Under the pieces are notes generated by a model. That model had not been told where the DNA came from. It searched no databases and worked only from the letters and a program-made list of their open reading frames with translations. A program made the translations under genes and the position numbers. From Nocardioides marmoriginsengisoli (lineage in GTDB: Bacteria; Actinomycetota; Actinomycetes; Propionibacteriales; Nocardioidaceae), in contig NZ_RJSE01000006.1 of assembly GCF_003725695.1 (NCBI RefSeq), positions 124,154-188,153 on the forward strand: a stretch of DNA of 64,000 nucleotides. The letters are read 5' to 3'. This document shows positions 8,273 to 16,290 of the stretch, piece by piece (positions within the stretch are counted from its first letter, which is position 1; each line of letters opens with the position of its first letter).

Positions 8273-10048
8273 TCAGGACGTCCTGTCCAGGTAGCGGGCG
8301 ATGCCCGCCGCGATCGCGGCCTCGACCTCGTCCAGCTTGGTCTCCGACACCCGTTCGGTGCGGATCAGGTCGTCCCAGTTGGTACGACGCAGGTTGAGGT
8401 CGACCGCGACCGGGTCCCAGGAGCCGGTCAGGCCCGCACCCGCCGCGTAGTCCCGGTACTTGATGCCGGTGCCGTGCACCGCGTCCTCGAAACCCTGGAA
8501 GCCGATCAGCGCGCACGGGATGCCGTAGCTGTGGCAGGCGATCATCACGTGCATCGCGCTGGTGATCACGGCGTCGTACCGGGCGAGCCGCGTGACGAAC
8601 GTGCGCAGGTCGTCGGGGTGCGACATCAGCACGCTGAGCTCGTCGACGTCCTCGCCGAGGGTGACCGGGAGGCTGGCGTGGGTGAAGTGCCGGACCAGCG
8701 CGATCCGGCCGTTGGTGGCACCGCGCTCGACCGGCAGCACCCGGGAGATCAGGACGCCGGGGTCGCCCAGGCTCGCCACCGCGCGGCCGCTCTGCCGGCG
8801 GAGCAGGTCCGCGGTGAGCGGGCCGCGCACCGAGACGTAGTCGGCGTGCGCGTCGAGCTCGACGTCCGCCGAGGAGATCCCGGTGCCGACCACGATCGAG
8901 CTCGGCCGGATGAAGCGTCCGATCGACCCGACCGCGATCAGGCTCGGCGCCGAGCCGGGCGCCGTCGGGGACGCGTAGGTGATCGGGCGGCTGGAGGCCG
9001 ACTGCAGGATCAGCGGGCTGAGCCAGTCGCCGAAGTTGCCCGGGAAGGGCCGCGCCCACCAGGCCAGCCGCAACGCCTCGTCCTCGGTCCCGTCCAGCGC
9101 GTAGTGCGCGAACGACTCCGCGGCCCGCTGCGCACCGGCCTCGTTCGCCGAGGGGATGCTGCCGGCGTTGAGCCGGGCGGCGATCTCCCGGACCTTCTCC
9201 AGCTCGCCGCGCTGCCCGGACGCGACCATGTGGTTGATCAGCGACTGCCGGTGCCGCGACGTACCGCCGACGTCGTGCGCTCCCTGGGTGAGCAGGTGCG
9301 TGATGCCGGTGCGGTCGGCGATCCGGCGGAGCCGCCCGGCGAGCGAGCCCGACCGACGCTCGACGGCCTTGGCCCAGCGCAACGCGCGCTTGCGGAACGA
9401 CCCGGTACGGCGGGCGACCCCGGCGACCTGCTCGTGCTGGACGACCTTGGACTTGAACTCGGCGACGTTGCCGCTGGCGCCGAATGCGAAGAACGCGGTG
9501 ACTCCCGCACCCGAGCGGCCGACCACGGCGCCGGACGGGATCACCTGGAAGGTCATCGCCGCGGCGTTCGCGCGCCAGGACTCCTCGAAGAAGTAGTCGT
9601 CGGTGGCCTTGATCTCCAGGGTCGACTCCAGGGCGACCGCGTCGGCGATGAACTTCCGGGCGGCCGGGGTGGTGTTGATCCCGAAGAAGCACGGCTCCCA
9701 GAACCGGGTCCGGTTGGCGTAGCCGATGCTCACCGGGGACCCGAAGCCGCGCTGGAAGCCGATCAGGTCTGCGGTGGAGTCGCCGATGTAGTCCGGCAGC
9801 CCGAGCAGCTGGCAGTCGACGTCGACCCAGAAGACCTTCTTGTCCGGGTGCTCGGCGCAGATCCGGCCGAGGAAGGCGATCTTCTTGCGGCAGATGTCGG
9901 CCCAGTCCTCGCCGGGAGCCTTGACGATCTCCTCCAGCTCGCCGCGGACGCCGATGTCGGCCAGGTTCTTGCGCAGCCGGTCGGCGTGGTCGCGGTAGTA
10001 CTCGTCGGCGGTGTAGAACGAGCAGACCACGATGTCGTCGTAGTTCAT
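8273..10048 (-). CDS. Glycosyltransferase-like domain fused to pyruvyltransferase-like domain
   Basis: 591 aa. The N-terminal part (about 1-215) looks like a GT-A sugar transferase: IVVCSFYTADEYY, then a DxD in VFWVDVDCQLLG and the CFFGINTTPAARKF acceptor-side stretch. The C-terminal part (about 265-585) resembles polysaccharide pyruvyl transferases, with WWARPFPGNFGDWLSPLIL, YVSVRGPLTADLL, LGDPGVL and the His-containing ITSAMHVMIACHSYGIP. It may add a sugar and a pyruvyl or related group to a surface glycan. It sits 13 bases after a GT2 gene and one base before its membrane-anchored paralogue. The activity is predicted. Confidence 0.85.
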   Translation of the reverse strand: MNYDDIVVCSFYTADEYYRDHADRLRKNLADIGVRGELEEIVKAPGEDWADICRKKIAFLGRICAEHPDKKVFWVDVDCQLLGLPDYIGDSTADLIGFQRGFGSPVSIGYANRTRFWEPCFFGINTTPAARKFIADAVALESTLEIKATDDYFFEESWRANAAAMTFQVIPSGAVVGRSGAGVTAFFAFGASGNVAEFKSKVVQHEQVAGVARRTGSFRKRALRWAKAVERRSGSLAGRLRRIADRTGITHLLTQGAHDVGGTSRHRQSLINHMVASGQRGELEKVREIAARLNAGSIPSANEAGAQRAAESFAHYALDGTEDEALRLAWWARPFPGNFGDWLSPLILQSASSRPITYASPTAPGSAPSLIAVGSIGRFIRPSSIVVGTGISSADVELDAHADYVSVRGPLTADLLRRQSGRAVASLGDPGVLISRVLPVERGATNGRIALVRHFTHASLPVTLGEDVDELSVLMSHPDDLRTFVTRLARYDAVITSAMHVMIACHSYGIPCALIGFQGFEDAVHGTGIKYRDYAAGAGLTGSWDPVAVDLNLRRTNWDDLIRTERVSETKLDEVEAAIAAGIARYLDRTS

Positions 10049-10061
10049 GGGACTCCTTCGG

Positions 10062-11132
10062 TCAGCGGGAACGCAGCAGGAAGCCGGTTCCCCAGGAGAG
10101 ATGCATCAGGGCCAGCGCGATCGGCACCCGCCAGCGCACCCGCCAGGGCAGTCGCCGCGCCTCGGCGAGCCCGAAGCCGAGGACGCCGGCCAGGTAGCCC
10201 GCGGGCGCCAGCAGGCCGAGCACCAGCCAGTCCCCCAGCAGCGGAGCGTGCAGCCCGGCGAGCAGCCCGAGGACCACGGCCAGAACGGCCACCGGGGGTG
10301 CCAGGTAGCGCACGCTCGCGGTGTCCTGGTGGCGCTCGATCACCCGGCGCCGCCAGCCCCCGGTCCGGAACTGCTGCCGGGCGAAGTCCCGCCAGCGTGC
10401 CCGCGGCCGGTAGGCGACGCCGAGAGACGGGTCGAACCAGACGGTGTGGCCGGCCAGCCGGAGCCGGTGGTTGAGCTCCCAGTCCTGGGCGCGCAGGAAG
10501 TACTCGTCGTACCCGCCGACCGCCGTGACCGCATCCCGCCGGAACGCGCCGAGGTAGACCGTGGGCTGCGGGCCGGCGGCGCCGCCGACGTGGAACGCCC
10601 CGCCGCCGATCCCGATCCGCGAGCTCATCGTCAGCGCGATCGCCCGGGAGACCGGGCCGTCGCCCTCGGGCAGCATCCGGCCGCCGACGTTGGCGGCCTC
10701 GGTGCGCTCCAGGAGCGTCACCACGTCGCGCAGGTAGTCGGCCGGCAGGAAGGCGTGCCCGTCGACCCGCACCAGGTAGTCGTGCCGGGCCGCCGCCAGG
10801 GCCGCGTTGAGCCCGTGCGGCGTGGTCCCGGCCGGGTTGCTGACCACCTTGACCCGCGGCTCGCGCTCGGCGAGCGCGGTGGCCACCCGCCAGGTGTCGT
10901 CCCGGGACGGCGCGACGGCCACGACCACCTGGACCTCGCCGGGGTAGTCCTGGGCCAGGATCCGGGAGACGCTGGCGACCAGCTCGCCGGCCTCGTCGCG
11001 AACCGCCATGAAGACCGAGACCGGGGGCAGGGACGCCGGCGTCAGGTCCGGGACCAGGGTCAGGACGGGAGCCGGCCGGGGAGCCCTCTGCTGGGGAGCG
11101 AGCACCAGCGGCGGCGTGATCATCGTGGTCAT
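10062..11132 (-). CDS. GT2 glycosyltransferase, ExoA-like, membrane anchored
   Basis: 356 aa. A GT-A domain (about 35-265) contains VSVFMAVRDEAGELVASV, the DxD-type VRVDGHAFLPADYL, YLGAFRRDAV and the acceptor motif AQDWELNHRLRLAG. Three hydrophobic segments follow after residue 270 (e.g. YLAPPVAVLAVVLGLLAGL). The layout matches succinoglycan ExoA-type inner-membrane transferases that extend exopolysaccharide on the cytoplasmic face. Start ATG 11132 is four bases after the upstream GT2 stop, consistent with one transcript. Confidence 0.88.
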   Translation of the reverse strand: MTTMITPPLVLAPQQRAPRPAPVLTLVPDLTPASLPPVSVFMAVRDEAGELVASVSRILAQDYPGEVQVVVAVAPSRDDTWRVATALAEREPRVKVVSNPAGTTPHGLNAALAAARHDYLVRVDGHAFLPADYLRDVVTLLERTEAANVGGRMLPEGDGPVSRAIALTMSSRIGIGGGAFHVGGAAGPQPTVYLGAFRRDAVTAVGGYDEYFLRAQDWELNHRLRLAGHTVWFDPSLGVAYRPRARWRDFARQQFRTGGWRRRVIERHQDTASVRYLAPPVAVLAVVLGLLAGLHAPLLGDWLVLGLLAPAGYLAGVLGFGLAEARRLPWRVRWRVPIALALMHLSWGTGFLLRSR

Positions 11133-11136
11133 CGCG

Positions 11137-12060
11137 TCACACCACCGGGGGCCGGCCGTGCCGGGTCATCAGCCAGATCGTCGACCAGCGCAGCGGCTTG
11201 CGACCGCCGGGGTCGACCCGCCAGCCCTCGCGCCAGCCGGCGAACCAGGGCTTGAGGGTGGCGCGGGCCTCGGCGGTCCGCGCCGACCGGACGAGCTGGA
11301 CCAGGGTCCAGGTGCCGACGTACAGGCCGGTGAAGGGCCAGCGCAGGTTGCGGCGGGCGGTCCAGACCCGGTGCCGGGCGTTGTAGCGGTAGTACGTCGC
11401 GTGCCGGGCCGGGTCGATCGGCGGGTGCAGCACGGCGAGGTCGCCGGTGTAGCGGACCCGGTAGCCCGCGTCCCAGATCCGCCAGGTGAACTCGATCCCC
11501 TCGTGGGCGTAGCGGTACAGCTCGGGCCAGCCGCCGACGGCGTCGAACGCGTCCCGGCGGATCACCGAACCGCCCTCCCAGAGCACGAACGCCGCCGAGG
11601 AGCGCCGCGGGTCGCCCTTGCGGACCCGCGGGATCCAGCGCCGCGGCGCGACCCCGTGGGTGGGGTCGACCCGCGGGTGGATCACGCCGAGCGCCGGGTC
11701 GGCGTCGAAGAGCGCGACCGCGCGGGCCAGGTAGTCGTCGGTGGCCGGCCTGGCGTCGTCGTCGAGGAAGAAGAGCACGTCGCCGGTGGTGGCCGGCACC
11801 CCGGCGTTGCGCCCGGCCGGGATGCCGAGGTTCTCCGGCAGCGCGATCGACCGGACCCCTTCCGGGAGGCCGCTCGGCTCGGTGCCGTTGCCCACCACGA
11901 CTACGTCGAAGGCGACGTCTCGCTGCGCCAGCACGGCGTCGAGTCCGGCCGCGAGGTCCGCGGGACGGGTGCCCTGGGTCAGCACCACGACGCTGACGCG
12001 CGGCGTCGCGCCGGACGTCCGGCGGCTGTCCGCCGGCCTGGGGCTGAGCTGGGTGGGCAT
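11137..12060 (-). CDS. GT2 glycosyltransferase, rhamnosyltransferase-like
   Basis: 307 aa from ATG 12060. The GT-A fold is marked by VSVVVLTQGTRPADLAAGL, LPENLGIPAGRNAG, the metal-binding FLDDDARP and EGIEFTWRIWDAGYR. No membrane helices are evident. The frame is open for 40 codons upstream but that stretch is Arg/Pro/His-rich and unlike the domain, so MPTQLSPRP is chosen as start. It is the first gene of a likely six-gene operon (GT2, GT2, GT/pyruvyl, TM/pyruvyl, AraC, DUF1304) making or modifying a surface polysaccharide. Confidence 0.87.
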   Translation of the reverse strand: MPTQLSPRPADSRRTSGATPRVSVVVLTQGTRPADLAAGLDAVLAQRDVAFDVVVVGNGTEPSGLPEGVRSIALPENLGIPAGRNAGVPATTGDVLFFLDDDARPATDDYLARAVALFDADPALGVIHPRVDPTHGVAPRRWIPRVRKGDPRRSSAAFVLWEGGSVIRRDAFDAVGGWPELYRYAHEGIEFTWRIWDAGYRVRYTGDLAVLHPPIDPARHATYYRYNARHRVWTARRNLRWPFTGLYVGTWTLVQLVRSARTAEARATLKPWFAGWREGWRVDPGGRKPLRWSTIWLMTRHGRPPVV

Positions 12061-12351
12061 CGTGATCTGGTCCTTCGTCGGTCGAGGCGGATGGTGACTG
12101 CGCCGGCCCTGGGCGATGAACAGGTTCAGGCCAGCAGACCCGGACCTGCGTTCGGCAGCCGGCAGGTGAACGCGGGACAAAGTCCGGAGGACGATCGAGC
12201 CATAGGACTAAGTCTACTTGATTACTGCACTATTGCGAGAACCGGGGCGGTGAGTCGTGCACCACAGCACCGCTCCGGGCTGGCCGGAATTCCGAATTCA
12301 TTGCGCTCTTCGGCCCTGTCCGGATGTCCGCGGGTTGCCTAGGGTCGTCCC
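12061..12351. other. Divergent intergenic region with a low-GC patch
   Basis: 291 bases between the first GT2 gene (minus) and the monooxygenase gene (plus). Bases about 12199-12240 (CCATAGGACTAAGTCTACTT and onward) are conspicuously AT-rich for this genome and contain the imperfect palindrome GACTAAGTC. This is the most likely promoter/operator zone for the glycan operon. No open reading frame here looks coding. Confidence 0.45.
12340..12345 (+). promoter_or_regulatory. -10 element, probable leaderless start of the monooxygenase gene
   Basis: TAGGGT followed by six bases and then ATG 12352, with no ribosome-binding site. The spacing puts the first transcribed base at or next to the start codon. 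Confidence 0.5.
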
Positions 12352-13809
12352 ATGACCTCTCCCCGGATCGTGATCATCGGCGCCGGCTTCGGCGGACTCG
12401 GCGCAGCGATCGAGCTGCTCCAGCACGGGTTCACCGACGTGACCGTCCTGGAGAAGGCGGCCGACCTCGGCGGCGTCTGGCGGGACAACACCTACCCGAA
12501 CGCCGCCTGCGACGTCCCGTCCTCGCTGTACTCCTGGTCGTTCGCGCCGAACCCCGGCTGGGCCCGCCGCTACTCCGGGCAGGCCGACATCCTGGCCTAC
12601 ATCGACCAGGTCGCCGGCCGATTCGGGCTGCGCGAGCGGATCCGCACCGGGGTCGAGGTGACCGCGGCGACGTACGACGAGGCGCGCGCGACCTGGCAGC
12701 TGGACCTCGGCACCGGCGAGACCCTGGAGGCGGACTTCCTGATCTCCGCGGTCGGCCAGCTCTCCCGGCCGGTGGTGCCGCGGATCCCCGGCGCCGAGAC
12801 CTTCGCGGGACCCGCCTTCCACTCCGCCGAGTGGGACCACTCCGTCGACCTCGCCGGCAAGCGCGTGGTCGTGCTCGGCACCGGCGCCAGCGCGATCCAG
12901 TTCGTGCCCGGGATCCAGCCGGTCGCCGGCCGGGTCACCGTCTTCCAGCGCTCGGCGCCGTACGTCGTCCCGAAGCCGGACCGCGGCTACACCCGGGCCC
13001 ACCACCGCGCCTTCGCCCGGCTCCCCCGCACCCAGGCGTGGGGTCGCACCCTGACCTGGTTCGCCTCCGAGCAGCTGAACAAGTCGCTGACCGGGACCAA
13101 CCCGATGAAGTCCGTGCTGGAGAAGGCGTGGCGGCTGCACCTGCGCCGCCAGGTCCGCGACCCCGAGCTGCGCGCGAAGCTGCGCCCGGACTACCCGATC
13201 GGCTGCAAGCGGCTGCTGTTCTCCAACGACTGGTACCCGGCGCTGGCTGCCGACAACGTCGAGGTCGTCACCAGCGACGCCGTCGAGATCCTGCCGGACG
13301 GGGTCCGGGACGCGGACGGGACCGTCCACGAGGCCGACGTGATCATCTACGGGACCGGGTTCGCCGCCACCGAGTTCCTGGCGCCGATGACGATCACCGG
13401 CGTCGGCGGGCTCGACCTCGCCAAGGCCTGGGCGGACGGCGCTCGCGCGTACTTCGGGATCTCCGTGCCGGGGTTCCCCAACCTCGGCATCGTCTACGGC
13501 CCGAACACCAACCTCGGCGGCAGCTCGATCATCAACATGATGGAGTCCCAGGCCGGCTTCGTCCGCCAGCTCGTGCAGGCCGTGCACGTCAGCGGCGGCA
13601 GCATCGACGTGCGCCCGGAGACCGAGGAGCGCTTCGACGCCGAGATCCAGGAGCGTCTGGCGGCGAGCGTCTGGGGCGGCTGCACCAGCTGGTACCGCGA
13701 CGAGGCCGGTCGGGTGACCACCAACTGGCCGGGCACGGTCACCGAGTACAAGACCCGGACCGCGCAGGTCGACCTCGACGACTTCGTGGTCACCCGCCCC
13801 GCAGGCTGA
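12352..13809 (+). CDS. Flavin-containing (Baeyer-Villiger-type) monooxygenase
   Basis: 485 aa. The FAD motif GAGFGGLGAA is at residues 10-19 and the NADPH motif GTGASAIQ is near residue 183. Just before the latter is a BVMO-type fingerprint, FAGPAFHSAEWD, where D replaces the common final P/D position. TYPNAACDVPSSLYSWSF is also typical of class B flavoprotein monooxygenases such as 4-hydroxyacetophenone or cyclohexanone monooxygenases. It would insert oxygen next to a carbonyl, or oxidise a heteroatom, using NADPH and O2. Substrate unknown. Transcript probably leaderless; an acetyltransferase gene follows 43 bases later with its own -10. Confidence 0.9.
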   Translation: MTSPRIVIIGAGFGGLGAAIELLQHGFTDVTVLEKAADLGGVWRDNTYPNAACDVPSSLYSWSFAPNPGWARRYSGQADILAYIDQVAGRFGLRERIRTGVEVTAATYDEARATWQLDLGTGETLEADFLISAVGQLSRPVVPRIPGAETFAGPAFHSAEWDHSVDLAGKRVVVLGTGASAIQFVPGIQPVAGRVTVFQRSAPYVVPKPDRGYTRAHHRAFARLPRTQAWGRTLTWFASEQLNKSLTGTNPMKSVLEKAWRLHLRRQVRDPELRAKLRPDYPIGCKRLLFSNDWYPALAADNVEVVTSDAVEILPDGVRDADGTVHEADVIIYGTGFAATEFLAPMTITGVGGLDLAKAWADGARAYFGISVPGFPNLGIVYGPNTNLGGSSIINMMESQAGFVRQLVQAVHVSGGSIDVRPETEERFDAEIQERLAASVWGGCTSWYRDEAGRVTTNWPGTVTEYKTRTAQVDLDDFVVTRPAG

Positions 13810-13839
13810 GCCGCCCGGGGGCCGCCTTGGCCGTGCCCC

Positions 13840-13845
13840 TACGGT
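13840..13845 (+). promoter_or_regulatory. -10 element of the acetyltransferase gene
   Basis: TACGGT, then seven bases, then ATG 13853. No ribosome site, so a leaderless transcript is likely. Confidence 0.45.
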
Positions 13846-13852
13846 GGACGCC

Positions 13853-14419
13853 ATGACCACCGAGGACCGCACCGCCCGTCAGAAGATGCTCGCCGGCGAG
13901 CCGTACTTCGCCGACGACCCCGAGCTGATCGCCGCCTCGCTCCGGGCCCGGCGCTTGACGGCCGAGTACGACGCCGTGGCCCCCGGCGACAGGGAACGGG
14001 CGCGCGAGGTCCTCGTCGAGCTCCTCGGCTCGGTCGGCGACGAGGTCTCGATCCGCCCGCCGCTGTACGTCGACTACGGCAGCCAGGTCACGGTCGGCGA
14101 CCGGGTCTTCGCGAACTACGGGCTCACCGCCCTGGACTGCGCCCGGATCACCATCGGCGACGACACCCAGATCGGCCCGCACGTGCAGCTGCTGACCCCG
14201 ACGCACCCGCTCGACGCCGATCAGCGCCGGACCAAGGTCGAGGCGGCGGGTCCGATCACGATCGGCGCCAACGTCTGGCTCGGCGGCGGTGTGATCGTGC
14301 TGGCCGGCGTGACGATCGGCGACAACGCGGTGGTCGGGGCGGGCTCGGTCGTCACCGGCGACATCCCGGCGAACACGGTCGCGGTCGGCAACCCGGCCCG
14401 GGTGATCCGGAAGCTCTAG
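13853..14419 (+). CDS. Maltose/galactoside O-acetyltransferase family protein
   Basis: 188 aa. The N-terminal Mac domain (MLAGEPYFADDPELIA) is followed by left-handed beta-helix hexapeptide repeats (VTVGDRVFANYG, ITIGDDTQIGPHV, ITIGANVWLGGGVIV, VTIGDNAVVGAGSVV). The catalytic His is in LLTPTHPLD. The enzyme transfers acetyl from acetyl-CoA to a sugar hydroxyl as a cytosolic trimer. A GTG at 13844 is in frame, but ATG 13853 fits the -10 spacing. Its TAG stop overlaps that of the convergent DUF2834 gene (CTAG at 14416-14419). Confidence 0.92.
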   Translation: MTTEDRTARQKMLAGEPYFADDPELIAASLRARRLTAEYDAVAPGDRERAREVLVELLGSVGDEVSIRPPLYVDYGSQVTVGDRVFANYGLTALDCARITIGDDTQIGPHVQLLTPTHPLDADQRRTKVEAAGPITIGANVWLGGGVIVLAGVTIGDNAVVGAGSVVTGDIPANTVAVGNPARVIRKL

Positions 14420-14760
14420 GTCCCGGCGCGTGCGATCGCGACCGTGCGGGTGCGGGCGATCAGGTACAGCGGGAAGGCCACGCTCACCGCGACCAGGAAG
14501 ACCAGGGCGACGTACGCCCACAGCCAGCGCACCCCGAGCTGACGACCGTCGGCGATCATGAAGATCACCGCGGCGAACGCGACGGCCAGCAGGTCGATGC
14601 TGACGAAGGTGGCCGCGTTGCCGTCGACAGTGGCGTCCAGGAACTCCTTCAGGGTGCCGCTGCCGCCGAGGTAGTCGGCGAGCACCCACTGGGTGCCGAC
14701 GAGGGCGGCCAGCGCGATCAGGGCGTAGACCCAGCAGCGGATCTTCTCGGAACGGGTCAT
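14416..14760 (-). CDS. DUF2834 family membrane protein
   Basis: 114 aa with three predicted membrane helices (e.g. VYALIALAALVGTQWVLADY and FVSIDLLAVAFAAVIFMIA). The central GNAATFVSIDLLAV and the WLWAYVALV segment are typical of DUF2834. Function unknown. ATG 14760 overlaps the upstream oxidoreductase stop as ATGA, so the two are translated from one message. Confidence 0.85.
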   Translation of the reverse strand: MTRSEKIRCWVYALIALAALVGTQWVLADYLGGSGTLKEFLDATVDGNAATFVSIDLLAVAFAAVIFMIADGRQLGVRWLWAYVALVFLVAVSVAFPLYLIARTRTVAIARAGT

Positions 14761-15632
14761 GCCGATCCTCCTTCCAGCGGTCGCAGGACATCCTCGGCGA
14801 ACCGGTGGATGCCGTCCAGCTTCTGGTCCAGGGTGCACTCCAAGCCGTGGTAGTAGGCCCACGGCATCGTCCAGACGTCGGTCACCCCGGCGTCCTCGGC
14901 GGCCGCGAACTGCTCGGGGAGGAACGCGTCGGTGAGCGCGGTGATCATCCGGAAGTCGCCCTCGGCACCGATCTCGTCGCGGATCTCGGCAAGCCGGCGA
15001 GCATGCCTGCCGGCCTCCTCGGTCGTGTACAGGTCGCCGATCCAGCCGTCGTGCCGGGCGGCCCGCCGCATGCCGACCTCGGAGAGGCCGCCGACGTAGA
15101 TCGGGATCCGTGCGGTCGGCGTCGGCTCCATCACCAGCCGCGGCGTCGGGTAGAACGCACCGTCGTGCTCGTTCCACCCCGGCGACCACAGCTCGGCGAG
15201 CAGGTCGAGCGCCTCGTCGGTGCGCTTGCCGCGGGTGCCGAAGTCCTGGCCCATCAGCTCGAACTCCTCACGGCACCAGCCGACCCCGACGCCGAGCGCG
15301 ACCCGGTTGCCGGAGAGGACGGCGGCGGTGCCGACCGACTTCGCGACCTGGTACGGCGACCGCAGCGCGGCGACGTAGACCGAGGTGTAGAAGTGCACGT
15401 TCGTGGTGACCGCGGCCATCGCCCCGGCGAGCACCCACGGGTCCGGCCAGTCCGCACTGTGCTCCCACCGGCGCTTGCCGTCCGGCGTGTACGGGTACGG
15501 CGTCGCCAGGGTCTCGAGGTCGACGACGTGGTCCGGGATCGAGATCGCGTCGTACCCGCACTCGTCGGCGGCACGGGCGATCGCGAGGAGCTCGTCGACG
15601 GGCTGGAAGGCGACCGTGATGGAGAAGCGCAT
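14757..15632 (-). CDS. LLM-class (luciferase-like) F420-type oxidoreductase
   Basis: 291 aa, bacterial luciferase-like TIM barrel. Markers are FQPVDELLAIARAADECGYD, IPDHVVDLE, LGVGVGWCREEFE and IPIYVGGLSEVGMRRAARH. It belongs to the group of probable F420-dependent oxidoreductases common in actinobacteria, where many act on lipids, steroids or xenobiotics. Cofactor and substrate are inferred from the family. A KstR-like palindrome lies 12-24 bases upstream of ATG 15632. It forms a two-gene unit with DUF2834. Confidence 0.9.
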   Translation of the reverse strand: MRFSITVAFQPVDELLAIARAADECGYDAISIPDHVVDLETLATPYPYTPDGKRRWEHSADWPDPWVLAGAMAAVTTNVHFYTSVYVAALRSPYQVAKSVGTAAVLSGNRVALGVGVGWCREEFELMGQDFGTRGKRTDEALDLLAELWSPGWNEHDGAFYPTPRLVMEPTPTARIPIYVGGLSEVGMRRAARHDGWIGDLYTTEEAGRHARRLAEIRDEIGAEGDFRMITALTDAFLPEQFAAAEDAGVTDVWTMPWAYYHGLECTLDQKLDGIHRFAEDVLRPLEGGSA

Positions 15633-15642
15633 GCCCTGAGAC

Positions 15643-15656
15643 TAGAACGTGTTCTC
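15643..15656 (-). promoter_or_regulatory. KstR-like palindrome upstream of the LLM gene
   Basis: TAGAACGTGTTCTC on the plus strand: arms AGAAC and GTTCT around GT. It fits the TNNAACNNGTTNNA pattern of actinobacterial KstR/cholesterol-regulon sites at every fixed position except the last. One site was seen; no kstR gene is in the window. Confidence 0.4.
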
Positions 15657-15693
15657 GTTTTCGGGTAGCACTTCGGCGTGCTGGTTCGGCCGG

Positions 15694-16284
15694 CTACAGC
15701 GCGGGCCCCAGCCAGCGGCGTACCAGCGCGCGCAGCTCGTCCTCGGAACGCGGCGGGTCCGCGGGGTACTGCAGGAACGAGACGAAGAGCCGCATCAGGA
15801 TCTCGGCGAGGCCCTCGAGCTCGTCGTCGGCGACGCCGATCTCGGACCAGTCGACCGGGACGCCGCGCAGGATCGTCGCTCCGAGCTCCACCGCCATCGA
15901 CGAGGTCACACCCCGGCTGAACACGTCGGTCTCGCCGGCCTGGAAGAGGGCGCCGATGTGCCGCTCCTGCGGGATCGACCGGACGGCGAAGACGATCGAC
16001 TCGATCGCCACCTCGGTCGGCGTGGAGAAGCCGGCGAGGTGCCGCTCCATCCGGCCGACGAAGTCCGCGAGCCCGGCCTGGGCGACCGCGCTGAGCAGCT
16101 CCCCCAGGTTGGCGTAGTACCGGTAGACCGTCTGCCGGGTCACGCCGAGCTCGGTCGCCACGTCGGAGAGCGTCGTCTTCGCCGGACCGAACTGCTCGAC
16201 GCACGACTCAGCAGCCGCGATGATCCGCCGGCGCGCCTCGTCCTCGGTCCGCGGCGGGTTGCCGTTCCACCCGTGATGACCCAT
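15694..16284 (-). CDS. TetR-family transcriptional regulator
   Basis: 196 aa. The N-terminal helix-turn-helix spans about residues 15-62: RRIIAAAESCVEQFG, then TLSDVATELGVTRQTVYRYYANLGELL. The C-terminal ligand domain is unassigned. It is the last gene of a three-gene unit with the FAD oxidoreductase and a membrane protein (six-base gap), and probably represses that unit through the 12-bp-arm palindrome at 18955-18991. Confidence 0.93.
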   Translation of the reverse strand: MGHHGWNGNPPRTEDEARRRIIAAAESCVEQFGPAKTTLSDVATELGVTRQTVYRYYANLGELLSAVAQAGLADFVGRMERHLAGFSTPTEVAIESIVFAVRSIPQERHIGALFQAGETDVFSRGVTSSMAVELGATILRGVPVDWSEIGVADDELEGLAEILMRLFVSFLQYPADPPRSEDELRALVRRWLGPAL

Positions 16285-16290
16285 CGCCGC

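Noticed and set aside
12061..12180. 40-codon N-terminal extension of the first GT2 glycosyltransferase
   Set aside because: Not like the family N-terminus, and it runs towards the AT-rich promoter patch; ATG 12060 fits better.
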